A DNA stretch of 16,234 nt from Chloroflexota bacterium (GTDB taxonomy: Bacteria; Chloroflexota; UBA6077; JADZDV01): the NCBI GenBank assembly GCA_020850915.1, contig JADZDV010000295.1, forward strand, positions 1-16,234. The letters are read 5' to 3'. The notes under the pieces were generated by a model. The model was given only the letters and a program-made list of their open reading frames with translations, was not told where the DNA came from and did not search any database. The translations under genes were made by a program, and so were the position numbers. Positions 1 through 7,298 of the stretch are shown here, piece by piece (position 1 is the first letter of the stretch; each line of letters opens with the position of its first letter).

Positions 1-22
1 CGCAGCTACAATGGGCTCGTGA

Positions 23-44
23 TCGCGCGGCCCGGGCCGCGCGA
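23..44. repeat. 22-nt perfect palindrome near left edge
   Basis: The two halves (23-33 and 34-44) are exact reverse complements with no spacer; the centre reads GGCCCGGGCC. It lies directly after a TGA (20-22) that could end a gene entering from the left, so it may be the hairpin of that gene's terminator. There is no T-tract on either side, and the high GC makes chance palindromes likelier. Function is not established. Confidence 0.3.
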
Positions 45-158
45 CCGGGAAAGGAGGAAGGCCGGAAAGCTGGGGCGGCAGCACAGACACGGGCGGAGGC
101 GACTTCGACGAGCGTAGGCGCCCGGCCAGTCCACCGAGCGCGCGTGGAGGATCGCGAG

Positions 159-1094
159 ATGCGACGAGACGTCGAGTTCAAGAGCAAGGGTGTCACCTGC
201 CGCGGCTGGCTCATGACGCCCGACAGCGGCAGCGGGCCCTATCCGGCGGTCGTAATGGCCGGGGGGTGGTGTTACGTCAAAGAGATCGTGATGCCCCACT
301 ATGCCGAGTATCTGGTCCAGGCGGGTCTGGCCACGCTGCTGTTCGACTACCGCTGCTTCGGAGCCAGCGACGGCGAGCCGCGCCAGCACCTGAACCCCTG
401 GGACCAGATCGAGGACTACAAGAACGCCGTCAGCTTCCTGGGCACCCAGCCAGAGGTCGACTCCGAGCGAATCGGGGTCTGGGGCATCTCCTACAGCGGC
501 GGGCATGTCCTGATCGTGGGCGCCACCGACCCGCGGGTCAAGTGCATCGTCTCGAACGTCGCGGTGGTGGATGGCTACCAGAACATGCGGCGCGCGCATG
601 GCGAGCGTAAGTACATCCAGCTCATGCAGCTCATCCGCGAGGACCGCGAGCGACGCTTTGCCGACCCGAGTCAAGCAGGCTACATCCCGATGTCGTCGCT
701 CGACCCGGACAACGAGCTGTCGGCCTGGCCGTACCCGGACGTCTACGAGATCTTCATGGACATCAAGGAGCGGGAGGCGCCACGCCACGAGCACCGCAAT
801 ACGATCGAGTCGGTTGAGCTGCTGCTCGACTACGTGGTCGCACCGTACGCCCGCCGCATCCTGAACACGCCGACGCTCATGGTCGTGGCGGCGAACGACG
901 ACAAGACGCTCTGGGACCTGGAGATCGACGTCTTCAACCAGATCCCGGCCCCCAACAAGAAGCTGGCGGTGCTGCCGACCATCACCCACATGAGCCTCTA
1001 CTCGCGGCAATCGCACCTGGCGATCGCGGGGCAGGCGGCGGCCGAATGGCTGTCGCAGCACCTGGTCCAGGCGCCGGTACGGGTCGGGGTATAG
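159..1094 (+). CDS. alpha/beta hydrolase (S15/dienelactone-hydrolase-like esterase)
   Basis: A 311-residue soluble alpha/beta-hydrolase, probably a cytoplasmic esterase or acyl hydrolase; the substrate cannot be told. The nucleophile elbow is WGISYSGG (Ser about residue 111), of the GxSYxG type seen in X-Pro dipeptidyl-peptidase/cocaine-esterase-like enzymes. The core strand LLFDYRCFGASDG (61-72) is typical of the fold. The likely acid is in VVAANDDKT (Asp247/248) and the likely catalytic His is in PTITHMS (His277). There is no signal peptide or membrane segment. I chose the ATG at 159 because GGAGG (146-150) lies 8 nt upstream; a GTG at 144 would overlap that ribosome site, although the frame is open to the window edge. 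It stands alone, facing the substrate-binding protein gene across a strong hairpin. Confidence 0.85.
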   Translation: MRRDVEFKSKGVTCRGWLMTPDSGSGPYPAVVMAGGWCYVKEIVMPHYAEYLVQAGLATLLFDYRCFGASDGEPRQHLNPWDQIEDYKNAVSFLGTQPEVDSERIGVWGISYSGGHVLIVGATDPRVKCIVSNVAVVDGYQNMRRAHGERKYIQLMQLIREDRERRFADPSQAGYIPMSSLDPDNELSAWPYPDVYEIFMDIKEREAPRHEHRNTIESVELLLDYVVAPYARRILNTPTLMVVAANDDKTLWDLEIDVFNQIPAPNKKLAVLPTITHMSLYSRQSHLAIAGQAAAEWLSQHLVQAPVRVGV

Positions 1095-1312
1095 CGGACA
1101 ACCGCAAGCGCTGACCTGCCTGGGGGAACCGGCTGCCAGAACGCCCGCGCCTGTCCCACCAGCGCGTCCGGTGCTGACGGTCAGGGCGGAGGCAACCGAG
1201 CCCCGGTGGCGAGAGCCACCTGAACGTCATGGCGGGGCCGGTTCGGCAGTGGCGCGTGACCACAGCTCCAGTTCTCGCCCGCTGATCGGCTGAACCGCGG
1301 CCAGGCCACACA

Positions 1313-1355
1313 GCACGACAGCCGCCTCGACGTAGGGTCGAGGCGGCTGTCGTGC
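1313..1355. terminator. strong bidirectional hairpin between convergent genes
   Basis: Arms 1313-1331 and 1337-1355 are exact reverse complements (19 bp) closing a 5-nt loop, GTAGG. It lies 27 nt past the stop of the minus-strand lipoprotein gene and about 220 nt past the stop of the plus-strand hydrolase. Neither side has a clear T-tract, so it is a terminator or mRNA 3'-end stabiliser by position and strength, not by the full canonical signature. The rest of the 1095-1381 spacer holds only a small GAGA-capped hairpin (1205-1220). Confidence 0.65.
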
Positions 1356-1381
1356 GCGCCGGAGGCATGCGCTACGCGCCG

Positions 1382-3202
1382 CTACTGCTGACCGGAGAAG
1401 GTGATGTACTCGTAGTTCGTCTCGAGGGGAGCCTGGAGGGTCGGCCAGGTGCCCACCTTCTTGCTCACCGCCCAGGTGGTCGACTTCATGCCCAGCATCA
1501 CGCCGTAGTACCCGTCATAGAGCTTCTGAGCCAGGTCGTGGGTAAGCTTGACGCGCTTGTCCGGGTCGAGCTGCTGGAAGATCGCATCGAGATCCTGGTC
1601 GAAGGGGCCTTCAGCCAGGATGTTGAACACCCCCTTGCTCCAGATGCAGCGTTGCCACACCAGACTCGGCTCGTCGAACGGTGGCGAGCCGTACGTCCAG
1701 GCGGCCAGCCCCAGCTTGCGAGCGCGGTTCTTGGCCAGAAAGTTCGCCATATCCTCCGGGACGCGCTTGGACTTGATCCCCACCTTCTCCCAGTCGAGCG
1801 CCACGGCCTCGATCACATCGGGACCATCATTGGCAAAGGTATGGACCATGGGATTGACGCGAATCTCGAATCCGTTGGGGTAGCCGGCCTCCGCCAGGAG
1901 CTGCTTCGCTTTCCGCGGGTCGTACGGCGGCAGCTTCCAGTTGGCGTCGTACCCCTTGTTGAACGGGTAGTACCAGTACATGTAGGGCGTGTCAGAGCCC
2001 ATGCCTCTCCAGAGGCCGTCCATGATCGCTTTCTTGTTGACCGCCAGGTTCATCGCCTGGCGGACCTTGAGGGCGTTCGCAAGGCTCTTCGGATCGTTGG
2101 GATCGCCGGCCCAGGGGCACTGCGGGCAGTAGTCCTCGCGATCAGAGGTTGTCTGGCCAACGAGGACGATCCAGTAGCCCGCCGCGTCCTTCGCCTCGTG
2201 AATCCTCAGGCCCGCTTTCTTCGCCTGGTCGAGGAAGTCACCAGCCACCTGGCCAATATCGATCTCGCCGGAGCGGAGGCCCGCGGCGCGAGTCGAGGGG
2301 TCCGGGATCCGGCGAATGACGATCTCCTTGAAGCCAGGATTGGGAACGCGCCAGTGACCAGGCACGGCCGCGAAGCGGTGGTAGTCACCCTGCCTCCCGT
2401 CAACGTAGCGATACGCTCCCGTCCCAATCGGCATCTGGGTCGCCTTCTCCTCGCCCACCGTCTCGAGGTACTTCCTGGAAGTGATGTTCTGGTACCCGTT
2501 GAACTGGACGAAGTGCGACGGCACTTCCCAGAGAGCCGTCTTGAACGTCATGGCCACCGTGTACTTGTCAGGCGCTTGGATCTTGTCAAGCTGCGCCCTG
2601 AAGAAGGGCGCGTCGCCTCCCTGCGAGTCCGGCTTGAGGTTCTGCTCGACCGTGAACTTCACGTCGTCGGCCGTCATCTCGCCCCAGTCGCCGTGGAACT
2701 TCACCCCCTGGCGGAGCTTGAACGTCCATGTCTTGTAGTCCGGAGAGTGACCCCACTCCGTGGCGAGCCCCGGGACGTACTGGAAGGTCTTCGCGTCCCG
2801 CATGATCAGCGGATCGTACATGTGGTCCCAGAGGTTCTTCTCGGACTGGCTGGCACGCCAGGCCCAGGGAGTCTCGATGCCCCACTGGCCAACGGCGACG
2901 ACGAGCTTATCGCCCACCGGGCCTGGCTTCGCCGCCGTGGCCGGCTGGGCAGCAGGCGCTGCTGGCGCGGCTGCCGGGGCCGCGGCCGTTGGAGCCGCGG
3001 CTGCCGGGGCCGCCGGGGCGGCCGGCGCGGCGGCCGGGGCCGCCGGTGCCGGCGCGGGGGACGGAGCGGCCGGCGCGCACGCGGCCGCTAGGGCGCTACT
3101 CGCGGGCAGCGCGAGCCCCAGGGCTACCAGATGACGCAGGGCGCTGCGCCGGTCAAGCTTCCGTGTGGTCAGTGGGTCCAACGAGTCGGGTGCGGTTCGC
3201 AT
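1382..3202 (-). CDS. ABC transporter substrate-binding lipoprotein, family 5 (peptide/nickel type)
   Basis: A 606-residue exported solute receptor of the DppA/OppA family (SBP_bac_5), which captures oligopeptides or other ligands for an ABC importer. The N-terminus has a twin-arginine pair (DRRSALRHL, Arg18-Arg19), a hydrophobic stretch and a lipoprotein-type cysteine (ALAAAC, Cys42), suggesting a Tat-exported lipoprotein. Residues about 43-92 are an almost pure Ala/Pro linker. The binding domain follows, with the family signature WTFKLRQGVKFH and TADDVKFTVEQ, then DPRKAKQLLAEAGYPNGFE. The start ATG has GGAG about 9 nt upstream. No permease or ATPase gene lies next to it, so it is an orphan receptor here. 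The ligand is unknown. Confidence 0.92.
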   Translation of the reverse strand: MRTAPDSLDPLTTRKLDRRSALRHLVALGLALPASSALAAACAPAAPSPAPAPAAPAAAPAAPAAPAAAAPTAAAPAAAPAAPAAQPATAAKPGPVGDKLVVAVGQWGIETPWAWRASQSEKNLWDHMYDPLIMRDAKTFQYVPGLATEWGHSPDYKTWTFKLRQGVKFHGDWGEMTADDVKFTVEQNLKPDSQGGDAPFFRAQLDKIQAPDKYTVAMTFKTALWEVPSHFVQFNGYQNITSRKYLETVGEEKATQMPIGTGAYRYVDGRQGDYHRFAAVPGHWRVPNPGFKEIVIRRIPDPSTRAAGLRSGEIDIGQVAGDFLDQAKKAGLRIHEAKDAAGYWIVLVGQTTSDREDYCPQCPWAGDPNDPKSLANALKVRQAMNLAVNKKAIMDGLWRGMGSDTPYMYWYYPFNKGYDANWKLPPYDPRKAKQLLAEAGYPNGFEIRVNPMVHTFANDGPDVIEAVALDWEKVGIKSKRVPEDMANFLAKNRARKLGLAAWTYGSPPFDEPSLVWQRCIWSKGVFNILAEGPFDQDLDAIFQQLDPDKRVKLTHDLAQKLYDGYYGVMLGMKSTTWAVSKKVGTWPTLQAPLETNYEYITFSGQQ

Positions 3203-3271
3203 GGCGCTTCACTCCATCTTGGTCCGCGCGGCGGCGAGTTATGTCAGAGCAGGTCCGAGCACCGCGACCGG

Positions 3272-3300
3272 AGTCTGTCACAGGCACGAAGCACTGTCAA
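3272..3300 (-). promoter_or_regulatory. sigma70-type promoter for the substrate-binding protein gene
   Basis: On the minus strand a perfect -35 box TTGACA (3300-3295) is followed by a 17-nt spacer and a weak -10 box CAGACT (3277-3272). A TGn extension lies just before the -10. Predicted transcription starts near 3265, giving a leader of about 60 nt with GGAG near the ATG at 3202. The -35 and spacing are strong; the -10 matches only 3 of 6. Confidence 0.5.
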
Positions 3301-3354
3301 GTCTCGGAAGCAGTGCGCCGGTTTCCTGGGAGCCCGGGGACTCCTCCAGCCAGG

Positions 3355-3360
3355 TATACT
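3355..3360 (+). promoter_or_regulatory. -10 box for a probably leaderless transcript
   Basis: TATACT (5 of 6 to consensus) ends 8 nt before the ATG at 3369, so transcription would begin at or within about 2 nt of the start codon. No Shine-Dalgarno sequence precedes that ATG, as expected for a leaderless mRNA. No good -35 box is seen at 16-18 nt upstream. Confidence 0.5.
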
Positions 3361-3368
3361 CTCGCAGC

Positions 3369-4106
3369 ATGCGGCGGTACTCTCCTGGCCAGATCATCAC
3401 GCTGATCCTTATCGGTCTGGCCATCCTCTACTACGTCCAGCCGGGGATCTTCCGAAACCCTGGTCAGCTCGGGGCTAACGTTCCCGGGCAGGTCCTGAAC
3501 CTCCTCATCACCGTGATCGCCATCGTCCTGGCCATCACCGTCCACGAGGCCAACCATGCCCTCGTCGCGGTCCTGCTGGGCGACCCGACACCGAAACTGA
3601 TGGGCCGGCTCAGTCTCAACCCGATCCGGCACCTCGATCCGATCGGTACGATCCTGATGTTCGTGGCGCACTTCGGCTGGGGCAAACCGGTGATGTTCAA
3701 TCCTGGCAACCTGCGGGTGAATCCCCACCTCGGCTCCGCGGCCGTCTCATTTGCCGGCCCCCTTGCCAACATCGTTTTCGCCGGGATCATCTACTGGGCT
3801 CTCGTGCTGTTCCGTCCGCCGCTGGATCCCAACATGACCCGGCTGGTAGAGAACCTGCTGATCTTCAACGTGGTCCTGGCGGCCTTCAACCTCGTGCCGA
3901 TCCCGCCGCTTGACGGCTTCGGCGTGGTGTACGGAATCTTGCCGCGCCAACTGGCGGTCCTGCTCGATCCGGTTCGGCAGTACGGCTGGCTCATCCTGCT
4001 CCTGGCGGTCTTCCTTCCAAGCATGGGCGGTCCGGACCTTATCAGCCCGATCCGGGAACCGATCCAGCGAGCGATTACCAGGCTGATCACCGGCCGCGGG
4101 CTCTAG
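3369..4106 (+). CDS. site-2 protease family membrane protein (M50B)
   Basis: A 245-residue integral membrane zinc metalloprotease of the S2P/M50 family (YwhC/Rip3-like group). These cut substrates inside or near the membrane, often in signalling or membrane-protein turnover. The zinc motif HEANH (59-63) sits in a hydrophobic helix (about 43-70). The third ligand motif is NLVPIPPLDG (174-183), the NxxPxxxLDG signature. Further hydrophobic segments are at about 8-23, 93-103, 125-147, 160-176 and 206-218. The protein is minimal, with no PDZ or CBS domain. I chose ATG 3369 because the protein starts directly with a transmembrane segment and a -10 box lies 8 nt upstream. Longer in-frame starts run back into the divergent lipoprotein gene. 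tyrA follows 76 nt later on the same strand and may be co-transcribed. Confidence 0.9.
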   Translation: MRRYSPGQIITLILIGLAILYYVQPGIFRNPGQLGANVPGQVLNLLITVIAIVLAITVHEANHALVAVLLGDPTPKLMGRLSLNPIRHLDPIGTILMFVAHFGWGKPVMFNPGNLRVNPHLGSAAVSFAGPLANIVFAGIIYWALVLFRPPLDPNMTRLVENLLIFNVVLAAFNLVPIPPLDGFGVVYGILPRQLAVLLDPVRQYGWLILLLAVFLPSMGGPDLISPIREPIQRAITRLITGRGL

Positions 4107-4182
4107 CCGCCGGCCGCCGTCGTGACATGACGCTGCTGCGCGCTCCAGTGCTGACGACTCTACGTGCCAGGGGAGGCTAACA

Positions 4183-5181
4183 ATGGCACACCGCTTTCAG
4201 AGCATCGCGATCATCGGCACGGGCCTGATCGGCAGCTCGCTCGGGCTGGCACTCCAGGCGCTGAAGGAGCCGCCGCGGATCGTCGGCTTCGACCTCTCGG
4301 GCGACAGTCGGCGGACGGCGATGTCCATGAAGGCCGTCGACCGCGTCACTGGCGACCTGACGGAGGCGGTGCGCGAGGCTGACCTGATTGTGGTCGCCAC
4401 GCCGGTCCGGACGATTGCGCCGCTCCTCCAGGAGATCGGGCTGCTCGCGAAGGACGACGCTGTCGTGACCGACACTGGCAGCACCAAGGAGCAGGTCCTC
4501 GCCTGGGCGGAGGAGTACCTGCCGACCCGGCTCCAGTTTGTCGGCGGACATCCGATGGCTGGGAAGGGCACGGCGGGCCCGGCCGACGCGGACGGGGGGA
4601 TCTTTCAGAACGCCACCTACTGCATCTGCCCGCTGCCCCGGACCGATCGCGGCGCGGTGGAGGCGTTCGTCAAGCTCGTCGAAGCGCTCGGAGCGGTCCC
4701 CTACTTCGTCGACCCGCCAGAGCACGACGGGCTGGTGGCGGCGATCAGCCACCTGCCGTACCTGCTCTCGGTCGCGACCGTGAACGCGGTCACCTCGGAC
4801 CGCTCGTGGCGCGAGGCGGCCACGCTGGCGGCTGGCGGCTTCGCGACGGCGAGCCATCTTTCAGAGAGCGACCCGCGGATGTTCACAGACATCGTGCTCA
4901 CGAATCGCACCTCGGTGCTACGACAGATCGATCGTGTGGTCGAGCAGCTCGAGGCGCTGCGGGACCAGATAGACCGGGGCGATGATGGGGTCAAGACACT
5001 GTTCCAGGAGGCCCAGACGCGCCACCGTGAGTGGCTCAGTGGCCGCGCCGCCGAGAGTACGCGGCCGCCCCGCACGGGGGTGAGCGCGGAGGCTATGACA
5101 CCGTACAACTCCCTCCTCGGCTCGAGGCTCACGAACAGCCTGGGCGGCCTCCTGAAAGGGAAGAGGGAGCCTGAGAAGTAG
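4183..5181 (+). CDS. tyrA: prephenate dehydrogenase
   Basis: A 332-residue NAD(P)-dependent prephenate (or arogenate) dehydrogenase, oxidatively decarboxylating prephenate to 4-hydroxyphenylpyruvate in tyrosine synthesis. The Rossmann nucleotide loop is IIGTGLIGSSLG (10-21), with Asp37 after the second strand favouring NAD+. The catalytic segment is VGGHPMAG (120-127), followed by HDGLVAAISHLPYLLS (181-196) with the conserved second histidine region. The helical dimerisation domain runs to about 290. There is no ACT or chorismate mutase domain, only a low-complexity C-terminal tail (about 290-332). The start has GGGAGG 6 nt upstream of the ATG. No other aromatic-pathway gene is nearby. The stop codon's last base is the first base of the following terminator stem. 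Confidence 0.93.
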   Translation: MAHRFQSIAIIGTGLIGSSLGLALQALKEPPRIVGFDLSGDSRRTAMSMKAVDRVTGDLTEAVREADLIVVATPVRTIAPLLQEIGLLAKDDAVVTDTGSTKEQVLAWAEEYLPTRLQFVGGHPMAGKGTAGPADADGGIFQNATYCICPLPRTDRGAVEAFVKLVEALGAVPYFVDPPEHDGLVAAISHLPYLLSVATVNAVTSDRSWREAATLAAGGFATASHLSESDPRMFTDIVLTNRTSVLRQIDRVVEQLEALRDQIDRGDDGVKTLFQEAQTRHREWLSGRAAESTRPPRTGVSAEAMTPYNSLLGSRLTNSLGGLLKGKREPEK

Positions 5182-5226
5182 CCACCGGGAAGGGGCTGAC
5201 CGACGCGTCAGCCCCTTCCCGGTGGC
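5181..5226. terminator. bidirectional terminator shared by tyrA and rplL
   Basis: Arms 5181-5200 and 5207-5226 are perfect reverse complements (20 bp) with the 6-nt loop CGACGC. The stem begins on the last base of the tyrA stop codon and ends 7 nt before the complement of the rplL stop. One element can therefore end both convergent transcription units. There is no strong T-tract on either side. Confidence 0.75.
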
Positions 5227-5233
5227 CGGCGGA

Positions 5234-5632
5234 CTACTTGATGTCGACGGTCGCGCCGGCCTCGCGGAGCTTGGCCGCGGCGGCGTCGGCCTCGGCCTTC
5301 GGCACACCCTCCTTGACCGCCTTCGGCGCGGACTCCACCAGGTCCTTGGCCTCTTTCAGACCCAGGCTGGTCAGCTCACGGACCGCCTTGATGACGGTGA
5401 TCTTGTTCGCGCCGAAGTCCATTAGCACGACGTTGAACTCGGTCTGCTCCTCGACCGGCGCCGCGGCCGCCGCGCCACCGTCGGCAGCCGGCGCCGGGCC
5501 CGCCGCGACGGCGACCGGCGCAGCGGCCGTCACACCCCAGGCGTCCTGGAGCGCCTTGGACAGCTCGGCCAGCTCGAGCACATTGAGACCGTTGATCTGG
5601 TCGATGATTCCCTGTACCTTGTCCGTTGCCAC
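5234..5632 (-). CDS. rplL: 50S ribosomal protein L7/L12
   Basis: The 132-residue stalk protein of the large subunit, which recruits and stimulates translational GTPases (EF-Tu, EF-G). The N-terminal dimerisation domain covers about 1-35, an Ala-rich hinge about 35-60 and the compact C-terminal domain about 63-132. The last contains [20 protein letters not shown] and [20 protein letters not shown], the classic factor-binding helix. The start is GTG (5632) with AAGGAG about 8 nt upstream. It lies 21 nt after rplJ and is the last gene of the unit; rpoB does not follow. Confidence 0.97.
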   Translation of the reverse strand: MATDKVQGIIDQINGLNVLELAELSKALQDAWGVTAAAPVAVAAGPAPAADGGAAAAAPVEEQTEFNVVLMDFGANKITVIKAVRELTSLGLKEAKDLVESAPKAVKEGVPKAEADAAAAKLREAGATVDIK

Positions 5633-5653
5633 GAATCTCTCTCCTTGTTTCCG

Positions 5654-6187
5654 TCAGGCGGCCTCGCCGCCAAGCTGCTTTGCGCGCTCGTCCAACGTGT
5701 ACGCAAGCTGGCTCAAGACGCTGTTGATCCCGCCGACCAGGCCGGTCATGGGACTCTGCACCGTTCCCACCAGGCGGGCCTGGAGCTGGGGCAGCGCCGG
5801 TAGTTCGGCCACCGTCTGCAGCTCGTCTGGCGACAGTCGGCGGTTGCCGATGACCGCTCCCCGAACCGGGAGCGTCAGTCGTGACGTCCGTAGGTGGTCC
5901 TGGAGCGCCTTCGCCGCGGCGGCCGGATCTCCAAACGCGATCGCCAGCGCCGTCGGCCCCACCAGATCTGGAATGACCGCGTCCTTGCCCGCCCGCTGGG
6001 CGGCGAACCGCGTCAGCGTGTTCTTGGTGACGTGGTACTCGACCTGCGCCTCACGCAGCCGCCGGCGCAGTGCCTGCAGCTCGGCCGTCTTGAGGCCGCG
6101 GTAATCAGTGACGATCGCCAGACTGCTCCGCTCAAACAGCCCCGCGATCTCGTCGATCGCCTGCGCCTTCTCTTCACGATTTGCCAC
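5654..6187 (-). CDS. rplJ: 50S ribosomal protein L10
   Basis: The 177-residue L10 anchors L7/L12 dimers to 23S rRNA through its C-terminal helix and represses its own operon by binding the leader RNA. N-terminal landmarks are the helix after NREEKAQAIDEI, then SLAIVTDYRGLKTAELQALRR and YHVTKNTLTRFAA. The C-terminus ends with the alanine-rich stalk helix (NSVLSQLAYTLDERAKQLGGE). The start is GTG 6187 with a near-perfect AAGGAGGTGAG about 6 nt upstream. It is preceded by a 349-nt leader with an L10-binding fold and an attenuator, and is followed closely by rplL. Confidence 0.97.
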   Translation of the reverse strand: MANREEKAQAIDEIAGLFERSSLAIVTDYRGLKTAELQALRRRLREAQVEYHVTKNTLTRFAAQRAGKDAVIPDLVGPTALAIAFGDPAAAAKALQDHLRTSRLTLPVRGAVIGNRRLSPDELQTVAELPALPQLQARLVGTVQSPMTGLVGGINSVLSQLAYTLDERAKQLGGEAA

Positions 6188-6241
6188 GTGCTCTCACCTC
6201 CTTTCGATTGACTCGGTCGTCGTGCGTACTCCCAACAAGAA

Positions 6242-6265
6242 TCCCCGACCGAGCCGGGTCGGGGA
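6242..6265 (-). terminator. intrinsic attenuator in the rplJ leader
   Basis: On the minus strand a 9-bp GC-rich stem (TCCCCGACC / GGTCGGGGA, 6-nt loop) is followed immediately by a T-rich run, TTCTTGTT. That is a canonical rho-independent terminator. It lies about 55 nt upstream of the rplJ GTG and just downstream of the L10-binding element, so premature termination controlled by L10 is the likely role. Confidence 0.75.
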
Positions 6266-6370
6266 CAGGGCAGAGGCCTCGCTTGAAGGTCGCTCTGCTG
6301 GTCCCGCCTCGGCAGGGTGTCGATCGTTCGCCCACAGTCGTGGGATCCCGCGGTCTTCGGCGGATCTTCG
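6266..6370 (-). ncRNA. ribosomal protein L10 leader
   Basis: The minus-strand leader of rplJL carries the hallmarks of the L10-leader family (L10(L12)4 binding site, autoregulation). The segment CCGCCGAAGACCGCGGG (about 6364-6348) pairs through CCGCC with GGCGG at 6308-6304, next to the conserved CCTGCCGAGG (6318-6309). The asymmetric GAAGAC/CCGA internal loop resembles the kink-turn-like binding site. Between them is a small hairpin CCCAC-GACT-GTGGG. A further stem, GCAGAG (6298-6293) with CTCTGC (6275-6270), leads into the attenuator. Boundaries are approximate. The upstream part of the gap (6371-6536) holds only the rplA 3' hairpin. Confidence 0.75.
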
Positions 6371-6506
6371 GTTGTGCGGCGTATCTTCCGGTTTCGCCCC
6401 TGTCAGCCAGATTGTCGTGGTGGCGGCCGGCCCTGGCCCCCGTGCCTGCCCTGGCGATTGCGAGATCGCCCCTTCCGAATGGAGATCGCGCGCGATGACC
6501 AATGAG

Positions 6507-6528
6507 GGCGGCCTCAGAGGCGGCCGCC
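6507..6528 (-). terminator. possible hairpin after rplA
   Basis: GGCGGCC (6507-6513) pairs with GGCCGCC (6522-6528) across an 8-nt loop, starting 8 nt past the rplA stop. An overlapping 16-nt palindrome (6516-6531) offers an alternative fold. No T-tract follows, so it is more likely a partial terminator or processing/stability element than a full stop. Confidence 0.35.
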
Positions 6529-6536
6529 TCTACCGG

Positions 6537-7250
6537 TTACGCGGCCGCTGCCACGAGCGCCTGGGCACCCTGGAGATCCAGGCGGATGCCCGGCGTCATG
6601 GTGCTCGTCAGGGTGATAGAACGCAGGTACTGTCCTTTGGCCGCGCTCGGCTTCGCCCGGACGATCGCATCGATGAACGAGCCGACGTTCTCCAGGAGCT
6701 GCTCGTCCGAAAAGCTGACCTTCCCGACAGGACCGTGAATGACCCCGGACTTGTCCACGCGGAACTCGACACGGCCTGCCTTGATCTCGCGGATGACCCG
6801 TCCGATCTCCACGGTCACCGTGCCGGTACGCGGGTTCGGCATCAGACCGCGCGGACCGAGCACGCGGCCCAGGCGTCCGACGAGTCCCATCATGTCCGGC
6901 GTGGCAACCGCGACGTCGAAGTCCAGCCAGCCCTCCTGGATACGACGGACGACGTCGTCGGCACCCACGAAGTCAGCGCCAGCCTCCTCGGCCTCGCGCT
7001 GCTTCTCACCCTGGGCGAACGCCAGCACACGCTGGACCCGGCCAGTGCCGTGCGGCAGGACCGCGGAGCCGCGGATGATCTGGTCCGCGTGGCGCGGATC
7101 CACGCCGGTGCGGATGTGCAGCTCCACCGTCTCGTCGAACTTGCTGTACTTGAGCTGGCGGAGCAGTTCCACGGCTGCCTTCGGGTCATACAGGCGCTGG
7201 CTATCCACCAGCTTGGCCGCCGCTTCGTACCTCTTGCCTCGTTCTCGCAT
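6537..7250 (-). CDS. rplA: 50S ribosomal protein L1
   Basis: The large-subunit L1 stalk protein, binding 23S rRNA at the E-site and involved in release of deacylated tRNA. It can also repress its own L11 operon. Landmarks are the N-terminal [16 protein letters not shown]-like [18 protein letters not shown], and the L1 signature [19 protein letters not shown], followed by [16 protein letters not shown]. Two adjacent ATGs exist (7253 and 7250). I prefer 7250, giving MRERGKRY, because it aligns with the usual MAKRGKRY start. The GGAGG at 7259-7255 is also 4 nt from it but only 1 nt from the first ATG. The length of 237 residues is normal. It follows rplK by 48 nt. Confidence 0.96.
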   Translation of the reverse strand: MRERGKRYEAAAKLVDSQRLYDPKAAVELLRQLKYSKFDETVELHIRTGVDPRHADQIIRGSAVLPHGTGRVQRVLAFAQGEKQREAEEAGADFVGADDVVRRIQEGWLDFDVAVATPDMMGLVGRLGRVLGPRGLMPNPRTGTVTVEIGRVIREIKAGRVEFRVDKSGVIHGPVGKVSFSDEQLLENVGSFIDAIVRAKPSAAKGQYLRSITLTSTMTPGIRLDLQGAQALVAAAA

Positions 7251-7298
7251 CATCCCTCCGTGGTGTTGGCGCTCCGTCTGGAGCTCCCACGCGCCGAG

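Noticed and set aside
2..22. Possible last codons of a gene entering from the left, ending TGA at 20-22
   Set aside because: Only seven codons are visible, and the frame cannot be verified from inside the window.
1205..1220. GGTGGC-GAGA-GCCACC hairpin with a GNRA loop, possible riboswitch piece
   Set aside because: Both flanking genes point into this spacer, so neither could be controlled by a 5' leader here, and no known riboswitch core is recognisable around it.
1352..3091. A 579-codon open frame on the plus strand opposite the substrate-binding protein gene
   Set aside because: It is antisense to a gene with clear family motifs. Its translation has no recognisable domain and ends in Arg/Gly-rich low complexity, as expected for the complement of a high-GC gene.
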